64,000 nt of DNA from Litorilituus lipolyticus (GCF_006439335.1 NZ_SAWY01000009.1:1-64000), one strand, 5' to 3'. Counted from the first letter of the stretch, positions 42,780 through 52,701 are shown. Program-made: numbers and translations. The notes: a model not told the origin generated them from the sequence alone.

Positions 42780-43670
42780 ATGTTACCTATAACCACTAGT
42801 CTAGTTTTTGGATGGTTACGTAAGGATTTTTGGAAAATAGTTTTTATCGCGATTTTTTTTGCAGTTATATCAGTTCTATATGCGTTAAGTCTACAGAATT
42901 TATATAGCTCGAATGCAAAAGTGACTTCCAACTTATCTTCAAGTAAACCAATGAGCGGAGCTTTAGCTAATTTGGGTGGATTAGCATCATTGGCCGGTGT
43001 TTCATTGGGAGGGGGAAGTTTATCCCCAGAAGTTTTAAAGGAAGTTATGACGTCAGCTTCTTTTTTGTCTTCCTTTATTAAAGAGTATAATATAGAAAAA
43101 GAAGTGATTGCTGCTACAAGTTATGACCCTAATTCAGATGCTTTTCAATATGATGAAAAGATATTTGATCAGTCGAACAATAAATGGGTTAGAAAGTTTA
43201 AATTCCCCCAAACTCTAGAGCCTAATGACAAAGAGCTATCTGATAAATTCAAAGAAAACTTTAATGTAAAATATGACCGTAAAACTAAGTTGATTACCTT
43301 AACATTTTCATCATATTCTCCTAGGTTTTCAAAGAAGGTAGTCGACGATATTGTGATTTTCTTTAACAATTATATGAGAAAAAAAGATGTAAAAGACTCA
43401 ATGTTAAGTCTTTCTTATCTACAAGAGCAGCTTGCAAAAACAAGCTACTCTGAGGTTAAACTCGCATTGCAACAAATTATGGAAGAACAATATAAGAAAC
43501 TAGCATTAGCGAATACAAGAGAAGAGTATGCATTAAGGTTTATTGAGTCACCTTTGATTGCTTCAAAAAAGAGTGCACCAAGCAGAGCTATAATTTGTGC
43601 AGTAATAACAATGTTGGGGACTTTTCTTGGGATGGTTGCTTTGATTACCTTGAGAATATTTAGGTCTTAA
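42780..43670 (+). CDS. Wzz-type chain-length determinant
   Basis: Inner-membrane co-polymerase controlling polysaccharide chain length. Typical architecture: a first helix at about 19-38 (IVFIAIFFAVISVLYALSL), a periplasmic domain including a Gly-rich loop (SGALANLGGLASLAGVSLGGG) and a helical stalk (SLSYLQEQLAKTS, QIMEEQYKKLALA), then ESPLIASKKSAPSR before the second helix at 267-290. It has no cytoplasmic tyrosine-kinase domain, so it is a class 1 (Wzz) rather than Wzc-like protein. At 296 residues it is within the normal range. Directly followed by the polymerase gene, which is its functional partner. Confidence 0.88.
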   Translation: MLPITTSLVFGWLRKDFWKIVFIAIFFAVISVLYALSLQNLYSSNAKVTSNLSSSKPMSGALANLGGLASLAGVSLGGGSLSPEVLKEVMTSASFLSSFIKEYNIEKEVIAATSYDPNSDAFQYDEKIFDQSNNKWVRKFKFPQTLEPNDKELSDKFKENFNVKYDRKTKLITLTFSSYSPRFSKKVVDDIVIFFNNYMRKKDVKDSMLSLSYLQEQLAKTSYSEVKLALQQIMEEQYKKLALANTREEYALRFIESPLIASKKSAPSRAIICAVITMLGTFLGMVALITLRIFRS

Positions 43671-43673
43671 AAC

Positions 43674-45014
43674 GTGACATTGCAGTCCATGAAACTCTCA
43701 AATTTCCTTACTTTTTATAGAGTCATTTTTATTGGAGTAGTAGTTCTATGTATATTGTTAATTGCGCCATTAACAAAACTATCTATTATTCCTAGCTTTT
43801 TTGATGAGTTGGTTTTATTTGGTATTTTATTGTATGCAATTTACAAGAGCTTCTCAGACGATGTTATAAAATATGTACTTCTAGTTTTTGGTACGTTGTT
43901 TATTATATATGTATTAATGAGTATGCTAAGTTCACCAAATGTAGGTATATTTAAAATATTATTACAAACCTTCATCCACCTAAAGTATATGCTTTTTTTT
44001 ATATTTTTGTGGTCTTTTGTCGGTCCAGACACTTGCCTGAAATTGGCATATGCTACCCTAGCGGTAACTATAATGTTTTTGCTTTTAAACTTACTTAGTG
44101 GAAGCTTGTTTAATGAAATTTTTGAAACAAAAATAACTCTAAGATCCGAGTTAGTTAGGCCAATTGGAATACAAGCAGACACTGGAAATTTAGGCATAAC
44201 ATTTTCACTGCTAGGCTGTCTCTTTGTTTGTGGAAATAAGTTAACTAGCCGTTGGGCAAAAGTTGCAATATTAATTGCATTTACACTGCTTATCCTTATG
44301 TCTAGTACCAGAACTGGCTTGGTTCTTATACCGTTGGTAGTACTATGGTGGTTAAGAGATTCTATTAAATCGTTTTTCATTGCGATAGTACTTTTAATCA
44401 GTTCAGTATTTTTCATTAGTTCCAGTAACTATATGGATGAAATGATTAATATAACAATAGAAAATATAGAGTGGACAATTGATGATCCTGTAGCATCCTC
44501 GTATATCAGAGGAATTATGATTTACTTTGCATTTGATTTAGCAGCTGACAGGTTCCCTCTTGGTACCGGAGCAGCTACATATGGCACAGTAATGTCAGAT
44601 GATAGTGCCGTTTACGCAGAAATTGGATTACAAAATAGTAGGTTCTTTATTGATAAAGATGGTATTTATGATAGCAATTTTGCAAGTATTTTAGGTGAGT
44701 TTGGCTATATAGGTTTGCTGTTATACTTTTGGGCTTTTTATAAAGTGATTAATGCACCTTTCAGAGGTGAAAGTTCAAATAACTCTGAATCAGAATTTCG
44801 TTTCGTGATTTACCTACTAATATCTGCATACTGTATAACTACTCCAATCTTTATGAATACTTATCCTGCTTTCTTGTTTACCCTGGTTATCGTTGCCTCT
44901 TATAAACTTCAGAGACGAAATACTATGAATAAAGCTATAGTTAAAACAGATGGTAATCCTGGAAGAACAACTGAAAATTTCAAGAATCTTAGATTGAATA
45001 AGCTGACAGAATAA
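43674..45014 (+). CDS. O-antigen polymerase/ligase-like membrane protein (Wzy-like)
   Basis: A 446-residue polytopic protein with 10-12 hydrophobic helices. A central LLILMSSTRTGLVLIPLVVLWWL segment resembles the Wzy_C/O-antigen ligase motif, followed by a large periplasmic loop (about 245-320) containing FPLGTGAATYG, DSNFASILGEFGYIG and aromatic residues. This pattern fits Wzy, which joins repeat units en bloc in the periplasm, or the related ligase WaaL; the two are not separable by eye. Position between Wzz and a Wzx-like flippase favours Wzy. The GTG start lies three bases after the wzz stop; an ATG at 43689 is an alternative. TAATG overlap links it to the flippase. Confidence 0.83.
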   Translation: MTLQSMKLSNFLTFYRVIFIGVVVLCILLIAPLTKLSIIPSFFDELVLFGILLYAIYKSFSDDVIKYVLLVFGTLFIIYVLMSMLSSPNVGIFKILLQTFIHLKYMLFFIFLWSFVGPDTCLKLAYATLAVTIMFLLLNLLSGSLFNEIFETKITLRSELVRPIGIQADTGNLGITFSLLGCLFVCGNKLTSRWAKVAILIAFTLLILMSSTRTGLVLIPLVVLWWLRDSIKSFFIAIVLLISSVFFISSSNYMDEMINITIENIEWTIDDPVASSYIRGIMIYFAFDLAADRFPLGTGAATYGTVMSDDSAVYAEIGLQNSRFFIDKDGIYDSNFASILGEFGYIGLLLYFWAFYKVINAPFRGESSNNSESEFRFVIYLLISAYCITTPIFMNTYPAFLFTLVIVASYKLQRRNTMNKAIVKTDGNPGRTTENFKNLRLNKLTE

Positions 45015-46246
45015 TGAAAAAGAACTTTATTTTTTCTGCAGCCTCCAATGCTTTAAAGTTATTTTCTGGTATTATATTATTTTTTATTTATGCGAGAGTA
45101 TTCAATCCAAGTGAATTCGGTGAATTAACTTATGCAATTGTAATAGCAACAGTTATTGGTTTGTTTGTAGATTTTGGATACACGTTATATTTACCTAAAG
45201 AGGCAACAAAAAAGAATAACGATATTACAAAATTAGTATCTAATGCTTTGATAGTTAAAGTTATTCTATCCTTGTTGAGCTTTTCAGCTCTTTTTATAGG
45301 GCATGAATTAGAAATAATTGTAGGTGATTTAGCTTTATTATTACCTTTTTGTTTTTCTACTATTTTAGTGTCCTTTGGTAATACATTTTTATTACCTTAT
45401 AGAAGCTTAAATCGTTTTCATATTGAAACTAAGTACTTAATGGTTCAGCATATATCGTTAAGTGTAATGGCTATTTTGGTTATGATTGTACAAGCTGAAG
45501 TTATGCTAATAGCTTATATATATATGCTTGCAAGGTTGCTCTTTTTTATTTGTGCTTTTTTAAACTTTCGAAAAGAATTTAATTTTCGCTGGAGTTATCA
45601 GCGAGGAATAACAAAAGAAATACAGCGCGTGGCACCGTATGCTGTTCATGCAGTTATTGCAACATTGATGATTCAAATAGATACTTTAATTTTAGCTAAT
45701 TATGTTGAATCAGATCAAATAGGTGTTTATCAAGCAGGTATGCGATTAGTTATGGCGTCTTCATTAGCTATAAGCATTTTCTATGATGTATTGATACCTA
45801 AATTTTCTTCAACAATAAACGGTGAGCCAAATAAGTTTATTCAGTTAGTACAACGTTATAATCAAATAGTTATTTTTATAGGTGCTTTGTGCTCTGTTAT
45901 TTTATATTTCTTCTCTGAGTTAATTATTTTGTTACTTTATGGAAATTCGATGATTGAACTTAATAGTTATATTGCCCTATTTTCAATTTTTATTTTTTTA
46001 CGTTTTTTTGGGGTTACATATAATACTCTTCTAACTTGTTCAGGTAACCAGAAGAAAAGAGCGTTGTATTTGGCAATAACGTTACTTTTTATTGTTCTTC
46101 TTGAGAGCTGGCTTATACCGTTGTACAAGATCAATGGAGCTTTAATAAGCTTAATCCTTGGTCATTGTTTACTTTACACTTTAACAATGAACTTAACTAA
46201 GAAAGAATTCGGTACATTTTTTTTACTTAAAAGATCAAAAATATGA
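45014..46246 (+). CDS. Oligosaccharide flippase (Wzx-like)
   Basis: A 410-residue integral membrane protein with about 12 helices. The N-terminus FIFSAASNALKLFSGIILFFIYARVFNPSEFGELTYAI is classic for Wzx. Other typical pieces are APYAVHAVIATLMIQIDTLIL and YVESDQIGVYQAG. It would flip the completed undecaprenyl-linked repeat to the periplasm for the Wzy-like polymerase encoded immediately upstream. It overlaps that gene by one base (TAATG) and the LicD gene by four (ATGA), so the three are translationally coupled. It is the best candidate for the cognate flippase of the Wzy/Wzz system. Confidence 0.9.
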   Translation: MKKNFIFSAASNALKLFSGIILFFIYARVFNPSEFGELTYAIVIATVIGLFVDFGYTLYLPKEATKKNNDITKLVSNALIVKVILSLLSFSALFIGHELEIIVGDLALLLPFCFSTILVSFGNTFLLPYRSLNRFHIETKYLMVQHISLSVMAILVMIVQAEVMLIAYIYMLARLLFFICAFLNFRKEFNFRWSYQRGITKEIQRVAPYAVHAVIATLMIQIDTLILANYVESDQIGVYQAGMRLVMASSLAISIFYDVLIPKFSSTINGEPNKFIQLVQRYNQIVIFIGALCSVILYFFSELIILLLYGNSMIELNSYIALFSIFIFLRFFGVTYNTLLTCSGNQKKRALYLAITLLFIVLLESWLIPLYKINGALISLILGHCLLYTLTMNLTKKEFGTFFLLKRSKI

Positions 46247-46932
46247 CAGATAAAAGCCAGAGATGGTTGGACAGCTTAGAGCAAATAACAGCTATATTGC
46301 AGCAACATAATCTTAATAGTTTTCTCGATACAGGAACATTATTGGGCGCTGTTAGAGATGGACAATTTATTCCTTGGGATAATGATATTGATATTAGTTT
46401 GCTTGATAAAGACTACAACAAACAAACATTATTAAAAGTTGCTAAATCAATTTATCACGCAGGGTATAATGTTAATTATCATCAAGATGCAATTTATATT
46501 TACAAAGATCCCGATATTGCTATAGGTATAATGCTGTATCGTCATAGTAATCAATCCTATATTAACCAATTTGGTAAAATAGAACTCGCAAGTAGGTTTT
46601 TGTATTTGTTGAAAAAGATAAAGAGTAGGCAACTTATATATTGTCAGGGGCACACATTTACTTATAGCTTTAAAGCATCAATGCTTAAGTTAAGGGCACT
46701 AATTTCAATTATCCCTAATTGGCTTCTGGATAAAAGTGTTATTTCTGAACAAACAAAACAAATAAATATACCGGAACATTTCTTTAATAAACTTGAAGAG
46801 TTTTCCTTTTACGGTGTTAATTTTAATGTACCAGCTGAAACAAAAGAGTATTTAGAGTTTAGGTATGGAAGTAATTGGAAAACTCCAATTTCTGATTATG
46901 ACTATATGACGGATGATCACTCATTAGTGTGA
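46243..46932 (+). CDS. LicD family phosphotransferase
   Basis: LicD/fukutin-type nucleotidyltransferase-fold protein. The signature FLDTGTLLGAVRDGQFIPWDNDIDI spans residues 27-51, with the metal-binding acidic residues D46, D48 and D50. The C-terminal FNVPAETKEYLEFRYGSNWKTP is also diagnostic. Family members transfer a phosphoryl-alcohol group, classically phosphocholine from CDP-choline, to a glycan. No choline uptake or kinase gene is seen nearby. A CDP-forming pathway for phosphoramidate lies at 56366-60737, so another CDP-activated donor is worth considering. ATGA overlap makes it the last gene of the operon; a strong terminator follows. Confidence 0.87.
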   Translation: MTDKSQRWLDSLEQITAILQQHNLNSFLDTGTLLGAVRDGQFIPWDNDIDISLLDKDYNKQTLLKVAKSIYHAGYNVNYHQDAIYIYKDPDIAIGIMLYRHSNQSYINQFGKIELASRFLYLLKKIKSRQLIYCQGHTFTYSFKASMLKLRALISIIPNWLLDKSVISEQTKQINIPEHFFNKLEEFSFYGVNFNVPAETKEYLEFRYGSNWKTPISDYDYMTDDHSLV

Positions 46933-47235
46933 ACGCTAAAAGTGTAGTGTTTACTTATCAAAATTGTTTTAAAGTTAATAATCAAAAAACTATTTATGCT
47001 TGATAATATCGTATAAATTTCTCTAAATAAGTAAATAAAGACAACACTTTTAGAGTTTAACTTGAAAGCTAAATGTTTATAAAATGAGCCTTAGCGATAC
47101 TAACTGCTAAGGCTCATTTATTATTGTTTGTCATAGAAAATTTTAGCTTTAGTTTTTAAAATTGCTTTATCTAATTGTCTATTTTTACTTATAATCAACT
47201 AATTAATTCAATATGTTACCTTAGGATCGAGAAGT
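46933..47235. other. Intergenic region with terminator
   Basis: About 300 bases between licD and the lyase lipoprotein gene. It holds the strong hairpin at 47082-47119. It also holds a separated inverted pair, CTAAAAGTGT (46936-46945) and ACACTTTTAG (47044-47053), of unknown meaning. The 100 bases before 47236 must carry the next promoter, but no convincing consensus pair is visible. Confidence 0.5.
47082..47130 (+). terminator. Strong hairpin terminator after licD
   Basis: AAATGAGCCTTAGC (47082-47095) pairs perfectly with GCTAAGGCTCATTT (47106-47119), a 14-bp stem with a 10-base loop, followed by a T-rich ATTATTGTTTG. It ends the polysaccharide operon. Confidence 0.88.
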
Positions 47236-49695
47236 ATGTATTTGCAATACAACAATGGATGTTCATTAAAAGTGTTTTTGAAACTATTCTTAATAAGTTT
47301 TTTATTAACGGGCTGTGACTGGAGGAATAGCTCTGAAAAGTCACCTGATTTAATTGCGAATACAGATATCATCGAAGAAACTTGGGTTAATAATTTAGAG
47401 ATTGATGTACTTGGAAATGATGTATATACCGGTAGTGTTGAAATTGTCATACAAAATCAGACTGAATACGGTAGTTTAGAAGTTAAAGATAATAGAGTGA
47501 TTTATAATGTAAATACCACAAACTTGAAAACTGATTCCTTCTCTTATTATTTGAAACAAGGCAGACAAACATCCGCAATTGCTAATGTAACTATCGAACT
47601 GAGTAATCAAGTTAGCAATATATTATTGCCTCAAGTAAACTTTTTGGAAGAGGGGAATACATATTCAGTTGAAGTTGAGTTATTTCAACCACTTTTTGAA
47701 GATCAAAATATAATCTTAGAGCGAATGATTAATGGTGAAGTAGATCATACATTCGGTACGAAGAAATTTTTTCTGCAAAAGGGTGAAGATAAACTGAGCA
47801 TTTCTTACGAACATTACGTTGATGAGCTTCCAGGAGATTATCGCCAAGAACATACTTTAATAGCCTATCTCGAGGTTAATGAAAAGAACAAAATAGAAAA
47901 AAAGTATGATTCAATAGGTACTCCTAACCCGGATTCACTTCATCAATCAATAAAAACCATTTGGTATAACTCAAAAGACTATAAAAGTATCGTCGAAAGA
48001 CGGGCATTTGGCTTAAGCTGGATGAATTACCCCGTATGGACTATTCCAGATGAACCAACCTGGACCGAAAACCCTTATAATAATAATAGTTGGTTATTGT
48101 ATTATCACTCATTAACTTGGTTGTACGCATATGAGTACGCTTATGAGGTGTCTGGCAACGTTGAGTATATAGAAGTTATTGAAAAAACCTTATTAAATTA
48201 CTTAGCGTCTTCACCGCAAAGTTCACCAAAAAACCCAATGAGTTGGAATGATCACACAGTAGCCTTGAGAACGGATAATTTAGTTTATCTTTACACAAAA
48301 TTCTTCAAAAAAACTTGGGATGATGACACTAAAAGTTTATTTCTTTCTGGAGTTAAAGAGCATGCAGCAGAATTAAGAAAGTTATTGGATGATAAAAGGT
48401 ATTTTGCCCATAACCATTCAATGTTTCATGCATTATCTCTGTATAATTATTCTTTTGCACTACCTGTAGAGAGTATGAACTTTGATTACAGGGAGAGAGC
48501 AAAGCAGCGCATGAAAGAGCTTCATGAAGAAATGGTTGATGGTGAGTCAGGTATTTCTGTTGAACAATCAAGTGCCTATCATGTAGGGGCTATTAAATTA
48601 TTTGCTACGTCAAATGACTTAATGTCAAATTTATCAGGCGTTTATGATGAGGAATTAAAGGAAGGTATTAGTAAAATGGTCGATTTTGCTGCTCACCTTT
48701 TATATCCCAACGGTGGCGCACCAACGATGGGAGATTCAAATTACGGTGATATTACATATTTAACCCGTCTAAATGAAGCTATCGAAAATAAAGGTATAGA
48801 GTCTAGTTTTCTAGATTTCGTTAACTCTGGAGGAGTGGAAGGGGAGTCATTACAAACGATACTTGCCTCTACATCCTCAGGTTATGTTCTTTTAAGACCA
48901 GAAATTGATTATAATTGGCATGATCAAACGGTATTGTTTTTTGATGCAGGAAAAAAGAAACACTCCCATGGTCATTATGATGCATTAAACTTTACCCTTT
49001 TCAATGATGGAGAGTCACTACTTGTTGATTCAGGAGGACCTTTTATTTACACCTCAGCGTACAGAGCACACTTTCGTTCTAAATATGCTCATAATGCATT
49101 AATTATTGATGGGGTAGAAGAAGATATTAATGATTCTGTATTACATGATACAGAATGTTTGCCAAGCATTTGTTATACAGCGGGGCAAATAACCCAGAGG
49201 GGCACAACTCATAGTAGAGTAATAATCGCAACAAGAGATTCAAAGCCAATGACCTATATATTTGATCATGTCAGAAGCAGTGAATTACACAATTTTGAAT
49301 TGCTATATCACTTCCCTGTAGATAGTGTTATTGCCAATCATTCATCATTTGATAGGGTAAGATTATCATCTGGAACATCTTTTGATGTGACTGTAATTTC
49401 AAGTAGTGATTTACACAAGAACTATTATCATGGTGATGGCTCGGTGGAACTTCAAAATAAAAGAGGTTGGGTATCACCAAAATACGCTTTAGAATTACCT
49501 GCTCCTGTACTTGAATACAGCAATTATAGTAAAAATTATTGGTCGTTAACGGAAATTAACCAGACAGGCACGGTTTCAAATTTTAATATTATTAAAAGCA
49601 GTGGCTCAGAAAGTTTTACAATTGTCGCTGCTGATTTTTCCATTAGTATTGATCTAACTAACGTAGATACCCCTATTATTCAACTTATTGATTAA
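47236..49695 (+). CDS. Heparinase II/III-type polysaccharide lyase lipoprotein
   Basis: Lipoprotein with lipobox LLTGC (C27), so anchored in the cell envelope. Residues 40-120 form a Big_9/cadherin-like domain (IDVLGNDVYTGS, SFSYYLKQ). Residues 230-520 are an alpha/alpha-toroid (MSWNDHTVALRTDNL, HNHSMFHALSLYNYS, GGAPTMGDSNYGD). Residues 545-750 match heparinase II/III (PF07940): H576-S-H578-G-H580-YDALNF, LLVDSGGPF and HNALIIDG. These enzymes cleave uronic-acid-containing polysaccharides by beta-elimination. Sitting directly after a Wzx/Wzy cluster, it probably trims or turns over the polymer made here, as AlgL does for alginate. Ugd in the same window could supply the needed glucuronate. Substrate not proven. 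Confidence 0.85.
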   Translation: MYLQYNNGCSLKVFLKLFLISFLLTGCDWRNSSEKSPDLIANTDIIEETWVNNLEIDVLGNDVYTGSVEIVIQNQTEYGSLEVKDNRVIYNVNTTNLKTDSFSYYLKQGRQTSAIANVTIELSNQVSNILLPQVNFLEEGNTYSVEVELFQPLFEDQNIILERMINGEVDHTFGTKKFFLQKGEDKLSISYEHYVDELPGDYRQEHTLIAYLEVNEKNKIEKKYDSIGTPNPDSLHQSIKTIWYNSKDYKSIVERRAFGLSWMNYPVWTIPDEPTWTENPYNNNSWLLYYHSLTWLYAYEYAYEVSGNVEYIEVIEKTLLNYLASSPQSSPKNPMSWNDHTVALRTDNLVYLYTKFFKKTWDDDTKSLFLSGVKEHAAELRKLLDDKRYFAHNHSMFHALSLYNYSFALPVESMNFDYRERAKQRMKELHEEMVDGESGISVEQSSAYHVGAIKLFATSNDLMSNLSGVYDEELKEGISKMVDFAAHLLYPNGGAPTMGDSNYGDITYLTRLNEAIENKGIESSFLDFVNSGGVEGESLQTILASTSSGYVLLRPEIDYNWHDQTVLFFDAGKKKHSHGHYDALNFTLFNDGESLLVDSGGPFIYTSAYRAHFRSKYAHNALIIDGVEEDINDSVLHDTECLPSICYTAGQITQRGTTHSRVIIATRDSKPMTYIFDHVRSSELHNFELLYHFPVDSVIANHSSFDRVRLSSGTSFDVTVISSSDLHKNYYHGDGSVELQNKRGWVSPKYALELPAPVLEYSNYSKNYWSLTEINQTGTVSNFNIIKSSGSESFTIVAADFSISIDLTNVDTPIIQLID

Positions 49696-49846
49696 TATCA
49701 AGAAAAGCGTGCGTACTAAATAGATAAAGTATGCACGCTAATAGTCTTATGTATAAAGCTTGAGAAATAATATGTAGCCATTGTTTATTTATTGATTTAA
49801 CTTTAGGCTGTGATAAATGGATCGTAATTTAAAGGAACTAAAACTG

Positions 49847-52672
49847 ATGAAAAATTTTCAGAAAACCTTTTGTTTAATAGTTTTACTGCTGTTAAATACC
49901 GCATGTGGAGGCTCCACTAACTCTAAAGAAAATACCCCCCCTGTAGTATCAATCGGTGAAGACTTACTCGTTAATGAGAAGCAACAAGTAAATTTAACCG
50001 CAAATGTCAGTGATAGTGATGGGAATATAGCGACAATATTGTGGCAACAAATATCAGGGCCAACGGTTAATTTAGAAAGTGTATCAACACTAAATAGCCA
50101 TTTTATTGCTCCAACGGTTTTGGCAAGTCAAGGTATTCAAACGGTTAGTCTTTCTTTAACTGTAACAGATAACGATGGAGGCACTCATAGCGATACTGTC
50201 AATATTGAAGTTCAAGCGGTTGATGAAGCTCCTGTGGCACATGCAGGTGAAGATATTTCTTCTCTTGTAAATGAAAAAGTTATTGTCGACTGTAGTAATA
50301 GTTATGAACCAGATGGTGAAGAGTTAAGTTACCATTGGCAAAAGTCTGCGTCGACACCTGATGATGTTGTTATTGATAACCCAAACAGTTGTAGTGCTGA
50401 AGTTTTTTTAACGAATGAAATCAGAAGTTTTGATTTAACCTTAACTGTTTCTGATGGTAAACAGAGCGCCTCTGATGAGGTCACTATTTTCGCAAGAGAA
50501 TATACAGGGGCTAAAGTTAATTGGACTGATCAGTTAAACCCTTCACAACCCGCAGGTGCTATACAACAATTAATGTCTACTGATATTATCGATATTGTCA
50601 TCAAAGACAATATCGCTTACGTTTTAGATGAATATAGTCTACAAATACTCGATGTTTCTTCACCTCAAGCGCCTGTATTTATTAGAAAAGTTACAGGGCC
50701 AGATGAAGAACTACTAGGGGAGTTGCCAGGAGATCTTCAGTCTTTAATTATTGATGGTAATAAAGCATACATTTCAGCATTTCATCGAGTGATGGGAGGC
50801 GGGTCTATTGAGGTTATAGTTGTTGATATTACGATACCCACAGAGCTTAAAGCTCTTGGTAGTCTTCCTTATACATTTGGGATTAGAAATCCGAAAATGA
50901 CGGTGATTGATGAGATACTTTATGTTCATACCATTGCATATGGTTACTCACCTGAGTTTAGTTATTTAACCCTTTTTGATGTTTCAAACCCCAATCAGCC
51001 ACAAAAATTATCAAGTTTTAAACCAGAAGGGCGTTTCACTTCCTTTTCGGTAAAAGGTAACTTGGTTTTCATGCTCGATTCTTTAAAAGGTTTCGTCGTT
51101 GTTGACGTTTCAGACAAAAGTAAACCTGCTTTATATAGTGAATTCACTTTTCCTGACATGCAATCGATAATTACGCAGAATGATATGGCTTATATTGGCA
51201 CCTCTCAAGGGCTTGCCATATTCGATATTGCCGACCCAGCAAGTCCAGTTTTAAAAAGTGAACTAACAACAACAAGTGGCTCGAAAGAATTGGTGCTTGA
51301 TGAAAATAAGCTATACCTTGCAACTCAAGATGGTATCGAAGTTATTAACGTTAATGATGTCACAAGCCCAGAAGTAATAGGTGCGTATCAAGTAGGACAT
51401 GATATTAAGGTGTTTTCTGTTGAAAATGATTTTATATATGTTGGTACTGATTCAGGTTTGTTTTTAAATAACAAAGAGGATTTAACTGTTCTCTACGAAC
51501 CTCCATCTTTATCTATAAAGTCAGTTTTAAGCATAGAGGCAGCAAAAAAATTGCAGGTTAGCAATAACAAGGCCTATGTTATTTATGACAATGGATTAAA
51601 TATCATTGATACCTCTAATGAACTAGAGCCAACGCAATTAAGCAACCTCGAATTTGGGCGACAAAGCGCTGATATTAAATTGCATAACAATACCGCGTTA
51701 ATTGCTAATAATTACGGCGTCAATTTTATTGACGTTACCGATAGCGCAATGCCTATTTTAACAAATACCTTATATGTAGGGTTAAATAAGACATTAAGTA
51801 TTGCTACAAGTAATAACTATGCTTATGTAGGGGGAGACTCAGATAAAGATCATTTAAAAATAATTGAACTCAGTGATGTTGCTGCCCCTAGCTTACTGAA
51901 GAGCTTCGATCTAGGTTTGGGAGATAATAGAGTAACTTCACTTGTTATCGAAAAAAATAACCTATTTGCGGTGTCTAAAAATAAAGTGAGCATTGTTGAT
52001 ATTTCTAGCCCAGAATTACCTCGTTTGCTAAATAGTATTAATATTTCAAATGCGGTCACATTAGCGATAGAAAATGAAATTGCCTTTGTTACTGATTACA
52101 AAGATTATTTAACAAGCATTGATTTCTCTGACCCCGTCAACCCAATTATTCTTGGTGAAATTGATATAGGAAAATTTTATGTCCAAAATGGTGATGATAT
52201 TACTATAAGTGATAACATAGCCTACGTAGCGAACGGAGATAACGGTGTTACCCTATTTGATATTTCAAACCCAAGAGATATGGCGTTAGTGGGGGAGTTT
52301 TTTACTACTCATGCTAGTTCAATCACACATGATGATAATTTTGTTTATGTGGCAGCAGGAACATGGGACCAACCTAACAGTAAAAGATCAGGCTATGTTA
52401 GTTTAAATCGCAACCTGTTGATTGATATTGAACAAAATTATAATAAAGTACCTGCTGCAAGTATTATTCAATATGAAATTATAGGGAAAAATATGTTGCC
52501 ATTACAATATACTTGCATGGTTACGGTGGGTGATTGTACGATAAATAAAGTTGACGATAAAATGGTGATTAGCTGGGAAACTCCAAATGTAGCGGGAGAT
52601 CATGAAATCGCTATTTTTGCGGGCAATAGCAGTTTATATTCTGCTTATAAGGATAAAATAACGATCCATTAA
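49847..52672 (+). CDS. Exported LVIVD-repeat lipoprotein with PKD-like Ig domains
   Basis: I prefer the ATG at 49847, with AAAGGAA ten bases upstream. It gives a short lipoprotein signal ending in C20 (LLLLNTAC). An ATG at 49817 would add ten residues. Two PKD/REJ-like domains follow (PPVVSIGEDLLVNEKQQVNL, then PVAHAGEDISSLVNEK). From about residue 245 there are at least ten LVIVD-type blades of about 42 residues, with cores such as LQILDVSSPQAPV, LFDVSNPNQPQ, VVDVSDKSKPA, AIFDIADPASPV and IVDISSPELPR. Together they would fold as one or two beta-propellers. Such proteins are outer-surface binding or adhesion proteins; no enzyme motif is seen. It appears monocistronic. Confidence 0.85.
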   Translation: MKNFQKTFCLIVLLLLNTACGGSTNSKENTPPVVSIGEDLLVNEKQQVNLTANVSDSDGNIATILWQQISGPTVNLESVSTLNSHFIAPTVLASQGIQTVSLSLTVTDNDGGTHSDTVNIEVQAVDEAPVAHAGEDISSLVNEKVIVDCSNSYEPDGEELSYHWQKSASTPDDVVIDNPNSCSAEVFLTNEIRSFDLTLTVSDGKQSASDEVTIFAREYTGAKVNWTDQLNPSQPAGAIQQLMSTDIIDIVIKDNIAYVLDEYSLQILDVSSPQAPVFIRKVTGPDEELLGELPGDLQSLIIDGNKAYISAFHRVMGGGSIEVIVVDITIPTELKALGSLPYTFGIRNPKMTVIDEILYVHTIAYGYSPEFSYLTLFDVSNPNQPQKLSSFKPEGRFTSFSVKGNLVFMLDSLKGFVVVDVSDKSKPALYSEFTFPDMQSIITQNDMAYIGTSQGLAIFDIADPASPVLKSELTTTSGSKELVLDENKLYLATQDGIEVINVNDVTSPEVIGAYQVGHDIKVFSVENDFIYVGTDSGLFLNNKEDLTVLYEPPSLSIKSVLSIEAAKKLQVSNNKAYVIYDNGLNIIDTSNELEPTQLSNLEFGRQSADIKLHNNTALIANNYGVNFIDVTDSAMPILTNTLYVGLNKTLSIATSNNYAYVGGDSDKDHLKIIELSDVAAPSLLKSFDLGLGDNRVTSLVIEKNNLFAVSKNKVSIVDISSPELPRLLNSINISNAVTLAIENEIAFVTDYKDYLTSIDFSDPVNPIILGEIDIGKFYVQNGDDITISDNIAYVANGDNGVTLFDISNPRDMALVGEFFTTHASSITHDDNFVYVAAGTWDQPNSKRSGYVSLNRNLLIDIEQNYNKVPAASIIQYEIIGKNMLPLQYTCMVTVGDCTINKVDDKMVISWETPNVAGDHEIAIFAGNSSLYSAYKDKITIH

Positions 52673-52701
52673 AGCCATAAATATTATCTATAATGCAAAA
52701 T

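Noticed and set aside
43841-44416. 191-codon minus-strand frame opposite the Wzy-like gene
   Set aside because: It is antisense to conserved membrane coding sequence, has no recognisable domain and no ribosome site, and looks like a frame shadow.
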